A DNA stretch of 64,000 bases, from contig QZLH01000002.1 in assembly GCA_003833135.1 (NCBI GenBank), positions 186,783 to 250,782 on the forward strand, read 5' to 3'. A program made the position numbers and the translations under genes. Below the pieces are notes generated by a model. That model did not search any database, had not been told where the DNA came from, and was given only the letters and a program-made list of their open reading frames with translations. Source of the stretch: Oehlia diaphana. Taxonomy: Eukaryota; Glomeromycota; Glomeromycetes; Glomerales; Glomeraceae. Within the stretch, counting starts at the first letter, position 1. Each line of letters opens with the position of its first letter. This document shows, one piece after another, positions 24,485 to 37,587 of the stretch.

Positions 24485-26077
24485 TTAATATAAGTCATTA
24501 TATTCAATATCAGGTAACCGATACTTTGCACGATATTCAGAAAATTTAACAAATCCCACATGCTTTTTAACATCATCGATATATTTCTTTGTAAAATTCT
24601 TATTGTTTCCTAAATATAATGTATCTAATTGTCCATTATTATAATAAGTTAATAATAAACAGATATGGTGATCGTTAAAAAAAGAACAATTAGAAAAATC
24701 CAACACTTTAAATTTGATTCCTTTTTCTTTACAAATTTTAAAAAATTTTGATAAATAATTAAATTGAAGATAATTTTCAAAATTAAATGTGAGATTAATT
24801 ACAGATTTAGGTAAATTTTCTCCAATTAAAATTAATAAATCTTCTCCACTAAATTCCAAATATCTTAAAGATAATATTTCAAGATATTTCAAAGTATTTA
24901 AATAAGATGAAAATAAATTAACATAATTAATATCAATTGAATAAGTTAATTCAATTAATTTGGTACAATAATCTTGACAATAAGAAAGGATATCTTTTGT
25001 TTCTGATTCATCAATAGATAATGTTAATTCTTTTATTTTTTCATTTGATTGTTTAAATAAAATCTTAATGAAATCAGGTGGAAATCCCTTTCCCTCATCC
25101 ATTATAATGCAGATTCTATTCAATTTTTGAAATGATAATGATAAATCATTTTCATTGATTGAAAATTTAAAATTACTACAATAAGTTATTTCCAATTGTT
25201 GTAAATTTGAGAATATGGACAATTCATGAAGTGGAAAAGGATCAAATTTATTAAATTGAATTAAGTTAAGACAAAAACATGTCAGAACATTACAATGTTC
25301 TAGAACACTTTTCCAAATAATAGGGAAATCAGAATCTAAGCATGATATCGTCACATCTTCCAATCTTTTTTGATTTTTAATAAGTTGTGCCATATTTTTT
25401 ACACAAAGATCCAATGGAGTAATATCATTAATCCATATAATTATAATTTTTTTTAAATTCATTAAAATTTTTGAAGCTGATAATAAAATAGTTGGTAAAA
25501 GTCCTACTCCATCTCCCACAATAACGCAATCTAAACATGTAATATTGGATAAATTTTCTTCAGCTTGGGTTAATTCAAAAATATTCATAATTTGTTCTTC
25601 ATTAAAATAAATTCCTTCCATATATGTTGAATTAATTATGAAATTTTCACATAAAGCTTTAAATATCTTGAGTACAGTTTTCCTTTCAAATTCTTTTTCT
25701 AAAAGTGCTGAACCTTTAACTTTTTCCTCAAAAAAAATACTTGTATCAAGCCAAACTTTTATTGTAGCCAAAATGTCATTGAGCCAAAATTTTTGTAAAA
25801 AACTTGTATAATTGAATATAGCTTTTACTGTTGAATCCAATCCAACGGATTCTCGAAATTCCTGAGATAAACATTTAATATAAGAGTCCATAAGTTGAAC
25901 ATATCGTTCTTTTTGTCCAGACTCAAAACAAAAGGAAAAGGGATCTTTCCACAATTCAGGAATTGCTGAAATACACCAATGACGATTGATTAGAATGCAA
26001 GTATACCGTGCTTTCCAATCTTTTTCTAATTCTTTAAATATCAAATGTAGACAAAGTTCTGGAAGTGTAGCTGCCAT
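24485..26077 (-). CDS. F-box protein with LRR-like tail (530 aa)
   Basis: Single-exon gene. Residues 4-45 form the F-box (LPELCLHLIFKELEKDW, then CILINRHWCISAIPELWKDP), which docks on Skp1 in SCF ubiquitin ligases. The rest consists of irregular leucine-rich repeats (for example FSNLQQLEITYCSN, LEILSLRYLEFSG, FKVLDFSNCSFFN) that would recruit substrates. This is the architecture of the very large F-box family of glomeromycotan fungi, whose targets are mostly unknown. It lies 267 bp downstream of the TRAPPC11 start, on the same strand, and is divergent from the BTB gene at 26.4 kb. Being intronless beside intron-rich neighbours fits family expansion. Confidence 0.85.
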   Translation of the reverse strand: MAATLPELCLHLIFKELEKDWKARYTCILINRHWCISAIPELWKDPFSFCFESGQKERYVQLMDSYIKCLSQEFRESVGLDSTVKAIFNYTSFLQKFWLNDILATIKVWLDTSIFFEEKVKGSALLEKEFERKTVLKIFKALCENFIINSTYMEGIYFNEEQIMNIFELTQAEENLSNITCLDCVIVGDGVGLLPTILLSASKILMNLKKIIIIWINDITPLDLCVKNMAQLIKNQKRLEDVTISCLDSDFPIIWKSVLEHCNVLTCFCLNLIQFNKFDPFPLHELSIFSNLQQLEITYCSNFKFSINENDLSLSFQKLNRICIIMDEGKGFPPDFIKILFKQSNEKIKELTLSIDESETKDILSYCQDYCTKLIELTYSIDINYVNLFSSYLNTLKYLEILSLRYLEFSGEDLLILIGENLPKSVINLTFNFENYLQFNYLSKFFKICKEKGIKFKVLDFSNCSFFNDHHICLLLTYYNNGQLDTLYLGNNKNFTKKYIDDVKKHVGFVKFSEYRAKYRLPDIEYNDLY

Positions 26078-26441
26078 ATTTTTTACTATCTGATTTGTTT
26101 TGATTTTTGATTTTAAATTTTATTTATTTTATTATCCGATGATCGTCCATTGATCGACATACACATATACGTAACTTATCTTGACGTGCGCATTATTGAT
26201 AGATTGTCCTTTATTAAGGTTCTGTATTTTCCCCAAGTAAGGCATACATGTTTATTCACATGTTCAAAAATTAAATATTTTTAATACTATTTTAACAACT
26301 TTTTAACACCTTGCGTTAAACAGTAGGTCCGAAGATTACGACGTTGACTATAAAACTTAAAATATCAAAAACATATTCACTCTTTAAAAACACTAAAAAC
26401 GCTGAATAACTACTTTTACAAACCTGTAATAAGAAAAAAAA
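26078..26441. promoter_or_regulatory. Divergent promoter region, F-box / BTB-TLDc
   Basis: These 364 bases separate two divergently transcribed genes, so both promoters should lie here. A small inverted motif, GATCGTCCATTGATCGAC, occurs at about 26142-26159. No defined TATA element can be assigned with confidence. Confidence 0.4.
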
Positions 26442-27949
26442 ATGAATTGTAAAGATTTATCTGCTACTTTACTAAAAAATATTTCTCGACTTCTTATTGA
26501 AGCAGATGACTATAATGTATTCATCACAGTTGGAGAAGAACCAAATGTTGAAATATTTCAAGCCCATTCAGTTATTTTACGTGCTATGTCTCCTTATTTT
26601 CATGCTGCTTTATCAATAAATTGGGCTCAAAAAGCAGGTCATAAATTTCATTTTAAAAAACCGAATATTAATCCCAATATTTTTAAAATTATTTTACAGT
26701 AAGTTCAATTCCTTTTTTTATAAAAAGAAATATATGTATTTCAATTCAAATAATCATTTATAAAAACACGTAATTCGATAGATATATTTATACAGGAACC
26801 ATTCGTTTTGATGATGAAACAAGCGATCTTAATCTTGTCGAATTACTTACAGCATCAGATGAATTAGTTCTTACGGATCTTGTAGACTATATTCAAGAAT
26901 ATATTATTAGTTTAGATAGAGTATGGTATCAAAATAATTTAATCCAAGTGTTTAATACAGTATCATGTTATGAAGGGGTTTTTGAAAAATTAAGAGATCA
27001 TTGTATTGAATTAATTTCAGTAGACCCTCAATTACTTTTTAACTCGGAAGAATTTAGTATATTGCAAGAAGAAGCATTAATTTTAATTTTAAAACAAAAT
27101 AAGTTACAAATTAGAGAAGTTGAATTATGGAATTATTTAATTCAATGGGGAATTTCTCAATCTCATTTATTTGAAGATAAAACGACAAAAGATTTAATAA
27201 ATTGGTCATCAGAAGATTTTGAAACTTTGGAAAAAATACTTCATCATTCTGTTTCTTTTATTAGATTTTTTCAAATGTTACCAGAAGAATATTTTTATAA
27301 AGTTAGACCTTATAAAAAATTATTACCGAAACAACTTAAAGATGATCTTAAATTATATTTTATTATACCAAATAGTAATTTAACTACAACAATTTTACCA
27401 CCAAGAATTCCGAAATTTATGCTTAATTCAAGTATTATTACATTAAAACAATCTTTAATAATTTCAAGTTGGATAGATTATAAAGATGATTCATCAATGT
27501 ATACATCACAACAGGAAAATCCTTATAATTTAATATTACTTTTACGTGGAAATCGGGATGGTTTTGGTGTAGAAGAATTTCGTGAAAAAGTATTTAAACA
27601 AGGACCAACAATTGTTGTTATTCATCTAGCAGGATCAAAAGATATTATTGGTGGCTATAATCCTTTAGATTGGACTGGTTCAAATAAATTTAATCAATCT
27701 ACTGATAGTTTTATTTTTTCTTTTCGTTCTGAAAAAAAATCTTCTATCACTACTTTAAGTAGAGTTGCTAAAGAAAAAAGTGCTATTTCTGATGATGATG
27801 GTCATTTTATTGGTTTTGGTCATGGTGACTTAAAAATCTTTCAAAGTGTTTGTCAAAAGAAAGATTATATGTGTCCGATTCATGATCTACCTTCTTTTCA
27901 AATGTCCAATTATGAAGTTTTTAAAGTTGTAAAAAAAGAAATTAGTTAA
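26442..27949 (+). CDS. BTB-BACK-TLDc protein (474 aa)
   Basis: Two exons: 26442-26698 and 26782-27949. The splice gives KIILQYIYTGTIRFDD, the usual end of a BTB fold. Residues 20-120 are the BTB/POZ domain (VFITVGEEPNVEIFQAHSVI, then LRAMSPYFHAALS), which can bind Cul3. A BACK-like helical region follows (ELWNYLIQWGISQS). The C-terminal third is a TLDc domain (LLLRGNRDGFGVEEFREK, GPTIVVIHLAGSKDIIGGYN, then PLDW). TLDc proteins are linked to oxidative-stress protection and V-ATPase regulation. BTB-TLDc proteins are a large family in Rhizophagus, commonly annotated as kelch-like or serine-enriched-like. The final residues are ordinary. The substrate is unknown. Confidence 0.88.
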
Positions 27950-28259
27950 AATATAATTATCTATTTAGGGAGGGAGGTGGGAATTATAAATATCAATGTA
28001 TAAAATAATTACTGTACTGTATAGTATGTAAACATTTTTAATATTAAATATATGTTCAAAAATTGTCAACAAGTTTGAATAAAGATAAATTTACAGAATT
28101 ATTTTAATAAAAAAAAATATTATTAAGAACATTAATTGTCTCGTAGTACTAGAAAAGAACACAAAGTACAATAACGAAATTTATTTTAGTATTTAAATAA
28201 TTTACTATAATTAATTATATTATACAACTTTTTCCTAATAAATCTTGGTGCAGTCTTTT
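27950..28259. other. Convergent 3' flanks
   Basis: Region between the converging BTB-TLDc and tricalbin genes. AT-rich, with no recognisable feature beyond possible AATAAA-like polyadenylation signals. Confidence 0.4.
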
Positions 28260-31200
28260 CTATTTTTTCTTTAAAAGACCGAATCCTGAACCAACTACAT
28301 TGCCAGCCCCAGAAACAAAAGAAGTTGCTTTTGTTCCAACATTTCCAACTCCAGAACCAATTCCTGTTAGTGCTCTTGCAGTACCATCTACAATTCCCGA
28401 ATTTTGTTTCTTCCTTCCAACAAGAGAGGGCCGGAAAACGATGTGAAGAACAAATTTGCCTCCGGGTGCAGTAGATTTACTAAGTTCATTCTTCAATTGT
28501 ATCTCTTTCACTGTTTTTTCGTAAGGTGGCAAGTCGTCAAGTTGAATTGACCCGCTTGCAATTTTTTTATCATTTCCTATTTGATTCCAATCAAATACAT
28601 CCACTTCAAATACACTAGTTGATCGTGAAAGCTTTAAAAATTTAAAAAAAGATTAATTATCGTATTTATTTTTTTTATTAAAGGATTATTCTAACTAAAA
28701 TAATAAATACCACGGTCACGTTAAAGGATTCATTAAATTCAGGGTTACAATTCTTTTTAATAGTCTTCGTTTTAAAAACTTTTTCATTATTCAGGGTGAA
28801 GACAGCGAATGGATCACTCGTACCTAAAATTTGAACAAAAATTTTATATAATATTCTATCAAATTAAGTAATCAAGTAATATAAAATTATTTACCAGATC
28901 GATCAGCTGCTGGTAAATTTTCTGCATTCTTGACAGTGATTTGTAAATCTCCCATATCTACATTGTAGAAAGGTAACTCAAATTAATATCTCCTAAATTA
29001 AGGATAAATCTCATAATTTAAAATCACTTACTATTTATACTCTCCGAAGGTTGTAGTTTATATTCAACAGGTATATACTGAACATAAACATTCAAAGTTG
29101 CATTATTCATTCCTTCAATAGGAAGGTTTATACCGTCTTCTCGTGATGACTTTAGGCAATCCTCTAATAATTCTTTAGCTTCTCGTTCCACAACACCAAT
29201 AGGATTCCTGTTATCTCCTTGTTTAATATGGAAAATAAGCTTGGAAAAATCCAGTTCCTTAATAATTACGTCAGTGACTTTAAAAGTCAATGAGGTATTA
29301 GCGTTAATGAATAACATAAAATAGAAAAAAAGAATAATTTGAAATTTACCTTCTTCGTATTGCGGATTTGCTGCCTTACAACGATTAGTGGTATAAACAG
29401 GGAATATCCCATTATCTACATAAACATCTACACTTGTATCTCTCTTCTCAAAATTGGCTCTATTAATATGTATAATAAAAATTCCAGTTTCTAAATATAT
29501 AATAGACATTAGCAAAAAAAAAAAAAAAATTTACCAACAAAATAGGAGAATTAAGTAATATTATAACGTACGATGATCACTTAAATTATTTAAATTGATG
29601 TTTTCGGCTTCTTTCTTTTTAATAGTTGGATAAAAAGCTGCTGAATAAATAATTGTGCCTCTTGATTCACGATCAAGGATTAAAGGTGAAGACCTATAAT
29701 AAACAATTTCAAATCGAAACGAAATATTAAATTCATCATTATTGTATACTTAAATTACAATAAACCCGAATAAGCTTTAGAATTACACTCACGCATCTTC
29801 AAGTTTGTCAACAGCTTCAAATGTGCTATTTTGTTCCTTAACTAATTTTGAAAGTTCCAACTCTGCAAAACCTAATTTCTTATCTTTTACATTAATTTCA
29901 CGATCCATTACTTGAAGATTCAACACTTCTCTCGTACTATGTACTGGTATATAGAATATTTCATCCCATACGGGATTCAAGTTGTCGAGAATAAAATCTG
30001 AACGACCACGAGCAGTAGAACCCAGCAAAACTTTCACATAAGGATCGGATTTACTTCCTGAGATCGCAATTTTTTAAATTAAATAATTTCCTAATTTAGC
30101 AACGCAATGTAGATATAATAAAGCAACATGATTAAATTATTCTCAAGTTATGAGAATATCATACCTAATTTCCCTAGATTCTTTAAATCTTTAGCACCCT
30201 TAATATGAAGTCTTACAAATCCACGTGGTTCAACTGGATAAAGAAATTTTAAAGTCACATTAAATTTATATTAATATTATTATAGTTTATATTCGTTTTG
30301 GTAAATTTTGTAATGGATATTTATAAAAAAAATATATATATATATTACCGAATCCGCCGGGTCCGGGAAGATCATCTATTAACACAGGTTTCCATAAACA
30401 AGTTAAATTTATTCTGCCAATTGGGGCTCCATTTTTTAAATCGAACCAGTCCATCTTCTCTTTCATGTTTGCTAAAAATTGTTCTAAAGTGCTTTCCCAT
30501 TTTCCAATAATATTGGTTGAATCACGCTCATCACGAACAATGACAGCTAGCTTGGCATCGGCTCTATTTGTAATGAACATTTCAAATGGATCCTAGTGAA
30601 ACATAATTTACTTATTAAAATCTTATTAATAAATTAAATAAAGCCGTTAAAAATACTAACCTCCCAAACAGGATTATTTGTTCTTTTCAGTGTCTTCGAT
30701 TTGAAAACAACTTTCCCATTCAAAAGCAATTCTGCATACGCATTATGACGATTGCTAAGATTCTTAGCTTGATGAATGTTAAAGCGTAAAATTCCAATGT
30801 CTGTTTTTTTTTTTAAAAAAAAAGTACAATCAATTATTATGAATTAAAATTTCAGCTCGCAAATGTATAATAATTTATTTATGTACTTGATTCAGGTGCA
30901 GGTCCTCCTTCTATGGCTTCAGCTACTGGATACCAGATCGCATCGAATTTAATTTCGCCGTGAGGTTTACCCTCATATAATACTTCAGATGTACTAATCA
31001 TTGATCAAAAAAAAAAAAATCCAATAAACATCAAGGCACAAAGGAAAAAAAAACACAGAAAATTACTAAAGAGATCTCACATGCTTTCTTGCTTTGGGTT
31101 TTCTAATAAAGAATTTAATTCAAAATTGGAAGTTCCAAGTGGCTTATCCTTACTCATCCCGTTAAAATCCCATATCTCAAGCCTTAAAAATTCACTCAAG

Positions 31201-32918
31201 GTCGTTAAAATCAAGAAATGTGTCTCGTTCCAAGCAGGATTCAATGAATCATCGATAACTTTTGTCTTGACGAGTTCTTTATTTCCGTGAGCTTTTACTT
31301 TAACATAAGGATCAGATGTACCAAATCTTTCTGCGTTTCTTAATCCCCTTGCATTAAATATGGTAAGTTTGAGGACACCAATCGCAGTTTCTATTTGAAA
31401 TAAGAATTTTTATAAATATATAATGATCATTTATAGAATTTGCACAGAGAATGTTACCTATTGGATAGCCTCCAATGAGAAGTTCCGCATCTATTGTGTA
31501 AACATTTGGAGCATACATCAATGGGCGAAGATTAGCATGAACTTGATCTTGAATAAATGAGGACAATCCAGGAAGCTAATCGAAAAATATAAGGTGAATT
31601 AGATTTATATTGTATTATTCAACGAATGCATAAGAATAATTGAACTCATACATTTGCTATGTCGAAACCGAATGTTTCTCCTCCAATTGGTTTTAAAACA
31701 TAATCAAACTTTGGTTCTTCCAAGAAACTAACATCGACAGTTTTAACATGAGGGAAAATATTTATCAACTTTAATGTGACTCTTATAAGTCCAGAAAACG
31801 ATATATCTTCCAACAATATGGGAATTCCTGCGCCAACCATTCCCTTTCCCAACCGAATAGTGAGAGCAATTTTAGGATTGACCTTCCTAATCATTTGCGA
31901 TCTTGTCATATTTGCAATATCATTTGGAATATAACTAACTTTCCAATCCATAACCTAAAATTTAAATATATGAGTAAAATAAAAGAATATAAAGTAGGAT
32001 AATATAATGGTATTCACCACTACGTCATCATCAGACTTTGGATATGATTTTATAGATTCGATGGTGAGAGGCTTTGAACCTAGTGTAAAAGTTGTCAACC
32101 GGATTGAATCCAGAAAAGATGGTTTTGAAGCAGCCAATATATCATCAGCTGTTTTTACAATCGTTGCTGATAATACAGGTTCATAAATAAGCCAAAATCG
32201 ACGTAAAAATTCGTTAATCCATTCTGCTGGCTCTTCGTAAAGCTCCAGTTTTTCCTTTGCAAGTTCACGACCAATTTCATCTCTTGCATTACGATAAAAT
32301 CGTTGGACAGAATTCTTAAAATACGTTCCTGAGAACCAATCGAAAACGGATTAATCAATAAGAATTCGACAATGAAGTGGTATTATATCAATTGAAAAAA
32401 AAAATGATTTTACCAACAAAAGCACTGATAATAATAACCCAACCAATGCCTCCACCAAGAGAAGTAATTATGTACGTCAAGAACACAGATACAAATACTA
32501 CTGTAGCGTTTAACCACAGTTGTCCATAAAATTTTTCGCCTAGAACTTCGTCAAAAATGTCTTTATCTGATTCACCAGCGCCAGTAACACGCTGCCAACC
32601 CGTACGTGCCCAATCAGGAATTTCAACCGACTCTACCACAGAAGGTATACTTCCGGGCAAAAGAGTTGAAAGTCTTTTATTGGTTGACTCAGTTTCTTCT
32701 TCAGTTGTTTGACTTGCGTCAGTATCTGTGGTAATCTTTTTAGCATTTGGTCCTATAGTATTAGACTTGGGGCCACCCCCGGAATCTTCAAGTGTTTGTT
32801 TAGCTTTCTCTTCTGGAGAATCTTCGGCTTCAAATTTATATACTGGGGTATCTGAGTCTGCAAACTTCTTGTTTATCTCGTCATTGATAGCTTTTTCATT
32901 TTCCGGTACTTTATCCAT
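28260..32918 (-). CDS. Tricalbin / extended synaptotagmin (SMP + five C2 units)
   Basis: ER-plasma membrane tether and lipid transporter. More than ten exons lie on the minus strand; the estimated product is 1,200-1,300 aa. The N-terminal ~120 residues are acidic and disordered. A membrane hairpin follows in the first exon (WLNATVVFVSVFLTYIITSL, then GGGIGWVIIISAFVG). The SMP lipid-transfer domain follows (EWINEFLRRFW, PSFLDSIRLTTFTLGSKP, GIPILLEDISFSGLIRV). Five C2-like units come next. The first, third and fifth keep the calcium-loop Asp motif (GTSDPYVKV, GSKSDPYVKV, GTSDPFAVF). The second and fourth lack it (NRHNAYAELL, KRDTSVDVYV), so they are probably structural. The C terminus after the last C2 is Gly-rich and ends in GLLKKK. 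Yeast TCB1-3 share this order; which of them is closest cannot be decided by eye. Confidence 0.92.
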
Positions 32919-33453
32919 TTTTGAAAAGAAACGGAGAGATAAATAAAATTTTAAAATTCACTATTATAACGTTGGTGCGTGTGAAGCGTATCACTTCACG
33001 ATTTGTATAAAATATAACAGATAAAATATTTGCTATAGATAGTTGTAAATTTCACACGCCTGGCGCCAAACCATCAAAAATCGAGAAAAGCTTTTTTTAA
33101 CATCGCCAGATAAGATCATGATGTGTAAGTTTTTACGCTTAATTCGGTAACCATTACTACATTTGAAATTTTTACGTAAATAATTAGACTCACAACACAT
33201 GATGACCAGTAAAATTTCTATATGCAAAAGAATAAAGCCAAAAATAGTAATAAGCATTCCAACATTAAAATTTTTAGGTTATGTGAATCAGCGATTAGTT
33301 AGCCCACTTGCATATATAGACATATATATATATATATATTGTATATATACATATGATAAATGCAACTCCTGCTTTGTTTAAATGACCACTCTCCATTCTC
33401 TTTGCTCGTTAAGATAATCAATTTAATCAAGCTATATACCATATTTTAATATT
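32919..33453. promoter_or_regulatory. Divergent promoter region, tricalbin / FAD oxidase
   Basis: The two genes start in opposite directions from this 535-bp spacer. It contains an (AT)n run with ATATATAT/GTATATAT at about 33316-33352, roughly 100 bases before the oxidase ATG, which may act as or mask a TATA region. No gene is seen. Confidence 0.4.
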
Positions 33454-35452
33454 ATGAATTTTGAAAAGAAGTTTCGGTTTATTTCATTAATCTTATATTT
33501 AACAATTTTGGTTAAAACATCTATTGCGGAGTTTGTACCAGGTTCCCACCTAACATTACCCCAATGTATCGCAGCCACTGAGGTGAGTGTGATCTATCCG
33601 AATTATCCCGGGTGGCGAGATGCAAAAATTGGTGAACGAATTCGGTTCGTGAATTTAAAAAAAAATTTTTTTTAAAAGGAGTTACAAAATTCTAAAGTAA
33701 AATTTGATTTTGATTTTAAAGATTTCAACGAAGACCAGTAGTAGTTACTTATCCAATTAATACGACTCAAGTACAATGGTTAGTTCAATGCGCTAATTCA
33801 TTCAAAAGAATGCCAGTTCCTAGGAACGGTGGTCACAGGTAAAATAAACCGATTAATTTTTTTATTTACTTATTTACTTATTTATTTATTTATTTATTTT
33901 GGTAACAATAATGAGGTTTTTATTTATCTTCATTTCAATAATTTTATAATTTTAGTAATATTGGATCATCTTCAATGGATAATTCGGTAGTTATTGATAT
34001 AAGCTATATGGATTCACTTGTTATAGATGCTGCGACTCAAACAGCAACGGTTGGTGGAGGAATTCGTCTTGGACCTTTATATATTGAATTAGATAAAGCA
34101 GGATTTACTATAATTTCTGCTACACATCCAACTGTAGGTTTATCAGGAGCAATCGCTTCTGGTGGGTTTGGATTACAATCACGTAAATATGGTGTTACAG
34201 GAGATTGGGTACTAGAAGCGGAAGTTGTAACTTCGGATGGTAGCTTATTGATCGCAAATGCTGAATCTCATTCTGATTTATTTTGGGCATTAAGAGGTGG
34301 AGGTGGTGGAAAATATGGGATTGTTACTCAATGGAAATTAAAACTTATACCTGTATGGCCTAAATTTACTGTATTTAATATAAATTATTTTTATAACGGA
34401 TTTGAAGAAGTTTTAACGAATTTCTGGAATTGGGCTTATGGTTCTATAGAGGATTTATCAGTTTCTTTTGTTTTTACAAATAATGAATTTAATATACAAG
34501 GACATTTTTTGGGGGGAGAAAAAGATTTGCATGAATTAGTTGATAAAACTGGATTATTTAAATTATCAAATGCTAAAGCTGTTAAACGTGATGAATGTAC
34601 ACATTTAGGGTCTCGTGCTTATTTCCTTGATAAAGACAAAACGTGTGATAAAATTTATCTATTGAATGTTGGAAATTCTCCATTTGGTCCAAATTATGGT
34701 GATGACCCATCACTTCTAACACTTCAAACTGCTGAGATCACTCTAGTTACTGAAGGAGTTATAGAAGGATATGGGGCCGCGCCTAAACAACAAAGGGAAT
34801 ATGTAAAAACAAAATCAATGTTTTTCGCTAAAGAATTATCAGTTGAAAATATTACAACTATAGTGGAAAGAGCAAAAGCTATGCCACCTGGAGCTCATGC
34901 AGAATTAACTGCCTATGGTGGTATACTGGGAACTCAACCCACTGATTTAACAGCTTTTCCTCATAGAAATGGTGTAGCTTATCATCTTTTACTTGAAGTT
35001 TCACTTACTGGTAATGCTACTATTGATGAATTTGCTTTAAACTTTGTAAATACGTGGGAAGAAGATCTTAGACCATTATCAAATGGCAGGAGTTATGTGG
35101 TAAATATTTAATAAATATTAATAGTTATATTTTTTTTTTTCTTTAATGATTTAATTAACTTTTTTTTAAATAGGGATATGAGGATGAAGATTTAGTAAAT
35201 CCTGGATTATCTTATTTCGGTGGAAATCTTGAGACATTAAAAAACATTGACTCTATATATGATCCAAATAATATTTTTGATTCTGGACAATCTCAACAAC
35301 AAACAGAACTCCCTCTAACTAATGAAAAATGTCCATATATCGCTGGAGGAGATCCACCAGGAAGGCGAAGTGGTGGTGTTAAAATCAATGAAAACAATCT
35401 TATTTATATTACTTCAATTTTAATAACTTTTATAATTTTAATTGCATTTTAA
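33454..35452 (+). CDS. Secreted berberine-bridge-type FAD-linked oxidase (576 aa)
   Basis: Four exons: 33454-33644, 33722-33838, 33956-35099 and 35174-35452. All junctions are in frame. A signal peptide (LILYLTILVKTSIA) targets it to the secretory path. The PCMH-type FAD domain includes RFQRRPVVVTYP, then PRNGGHSNIGSSS, formed across a splice, whose His is the usual covalent FAD attachment site. It continues with HPTVGLSGAIASGGFG. Bicovalent members have Cys just before PTVG; here that residue is His, so a single flavin bond is expected. The last exon holds the BBE motif (YFGGNLETLKNIDSIYDP) and ends in a hydrophobic tail (IYITSILITFIILIAF), suggesting a GPI or membrane anchor at the cell surface. 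Family substrates are sugars, alkaloids or other alcohols; this one is unknown. Confidence 0.9.
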
Positions 35453-37499
35453 ACCTTGTAAAACAGTTTTTTTTTTGAAATAGAATCTTAGAAATTTGAT
35501 TTTTTACTATTTAATAAATTTATTTTGACCATGATCTTAGAAAGAAAACATTTAGGCGAATATTAAAGTTGGACAAATGAGAATCACTGTAATCGAATAA
35601 TACACAACGAACTTAATCATTACCTGCGATTTCACGGAAATTTTCGTACCGATTTATCAATCTCAATCACAATACGAAAATTTAAATTGTTTGTTACCCA
35701 ATTAAGGTGGCAGTACTTTTAGCTACTGTAAATATTTAGAATTCGAATCTAAGATAAATTTTTTTTCTTATACAAATCGAGATAATTTAAAAAGCGCAAT
35801 AAGATAGATATAGTTAGATGTTCTATGAACTAAACAATCGGAATATACCGCGAATTGCGTGATAATATCATGTGATTTTTTCACTTCAAATTATTCGTTT
35901 AGCCACCTGTCATTTTTCTAATTTTTAATTTTTAGGTAAGGCCACTGTGATATCAAATTACAAACATGTCGGAATCGTATAAATAATCGTTATATTAAAA
36001 TTATACCCGATATATATGTGTTCTCTCAATATAGCGGGATTGTGGGAAAGATAAATTTTATCTGTTATATCGAGTTTTTTAATATACAGAACATCATATA
36101 TCGAATAGCGATATGATTTCTTAAATTTTATTATATAAAGCGATTATTTCACATTTTATATTATATATATGCTAATGTGATACCTTGCGGCGACTATGAG
36201 AAAATATTAGGTACAAACATATGACATGATTTCTTGAATGGCGCAAAAGGAAGTTGACTATGACCGCTAGTAATAATATGCAAAGATCACGTGATTTAGA
36301 TATTCACTTTTTCGGTTATGATACCTTTCTAACTTTCTTAAGATCATGTCCTCGAAAGCAAAAGCGTATCTTTTCGTACATTAATCTAATGCTTTGTTGA
36401 ACTTTAATAATCAACGCCTTTACCTCACGGTGAGACTTCCTAAAAGCACATGAAGAATATTATAGTATCCCTAAAGTTATGTAAATGTATGTATGCTGTA
36501 GTAGTACAAAAAGCACACTATGGTATTTCTAAAAAAAATAAAACAATTCTTTCGCGCGTTCCGTTCCGATGTTACAACTTTTATATACCAATAAAGAGTT
36601 TTAAATCAAAATTTTAATTTGGTAAGTAAAAAAAAAAGGTTCATACCTTCGAAAATTAAACACAGCATATTGTACACAAAATTATTAAGTTATCAATCTC
36701 ACAATCTTTTTAATTTTTAATCGAAAGAACGATATTAATTACTTTAATGAATGATTTCTTTAAGAGCACAAAAATAAACAATGATAAATAAAGAACCAAA
36801 AAAAATATAACTATGGTATAGTATTATGCCACAGAATGAACTTACCTAAAAAAAATTGTCTGATTAAATTGATAATTTACGTTCGATAAGGCGAGTTAAT
36901 ACTTGAATGAAATTTTTATTATTTTAATTGGACATTTTAATTATAATAAAGAGAAAAAGAAAATACATGAATGGTCGCGTAATACATTTGATTGTCTATT
37001 ATGATTTGTATCATTACTTTGCGTCTTTTTAACCTAACTGAATTTCACATTTTTTATTGAATATTCTAAATATAGCAACCTGCAATTGTTATGCCATCAA
37101 TGGTCGACTTCATTATGATGTGCGAAACTTATTTCCAAATTTATTCAATTAATCTCCGATGTTTACTTTAATGTGATAAAAAAAAAATGTGATATAATTT
37201 TTTTTTTTAGAGGCGTAAATGTCTAAATGATGATGTTAATAGTAATATTATATAAATGGTTAGATATCATAGTTGTGTTTAATTTTGGGTCGAATTTTAT
37301 TTATGTATTGGGAATTTTCTAAAAAGAAATTTGATTCTCGAGAGATTTTTCTAATCATTTTTAATTCATGAGAAAATTAATCCTAATTTGTATAAGTAAT
37401 TCTGTCCTCCATTTATTTTTTAATAAAAAAAATATTGACATTAAAAAAAAAAAAATATATAAATATATATTAGATAATAATACCAACTAAATGTAATAC

Positions 37500-37530
<31 letters not shown>

Positions 37531-37587
37531 GAAATTTTTTTTTTTATGTCCCATAAATTTTTATACACATATATATAAAATTTTATC
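35453..37587. other. Intergenic, 2.1 kb
   Basis: No coding signal. There are repeated TATATCG/CGATAT motifs at about 35990-36120 and an (AAAT)n microsatellite at about 37500-37529. It separates the oxidase 3' end from the stop of the DNase I-fold gene. Confidence 0.55.
37500..37529. repeat. (AAAT)n microsatellite
   Basis: About seven perfect AAAT units just beyond the 3' end of the minus-strand DNase I-fold gene. Confidence 0.85.
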
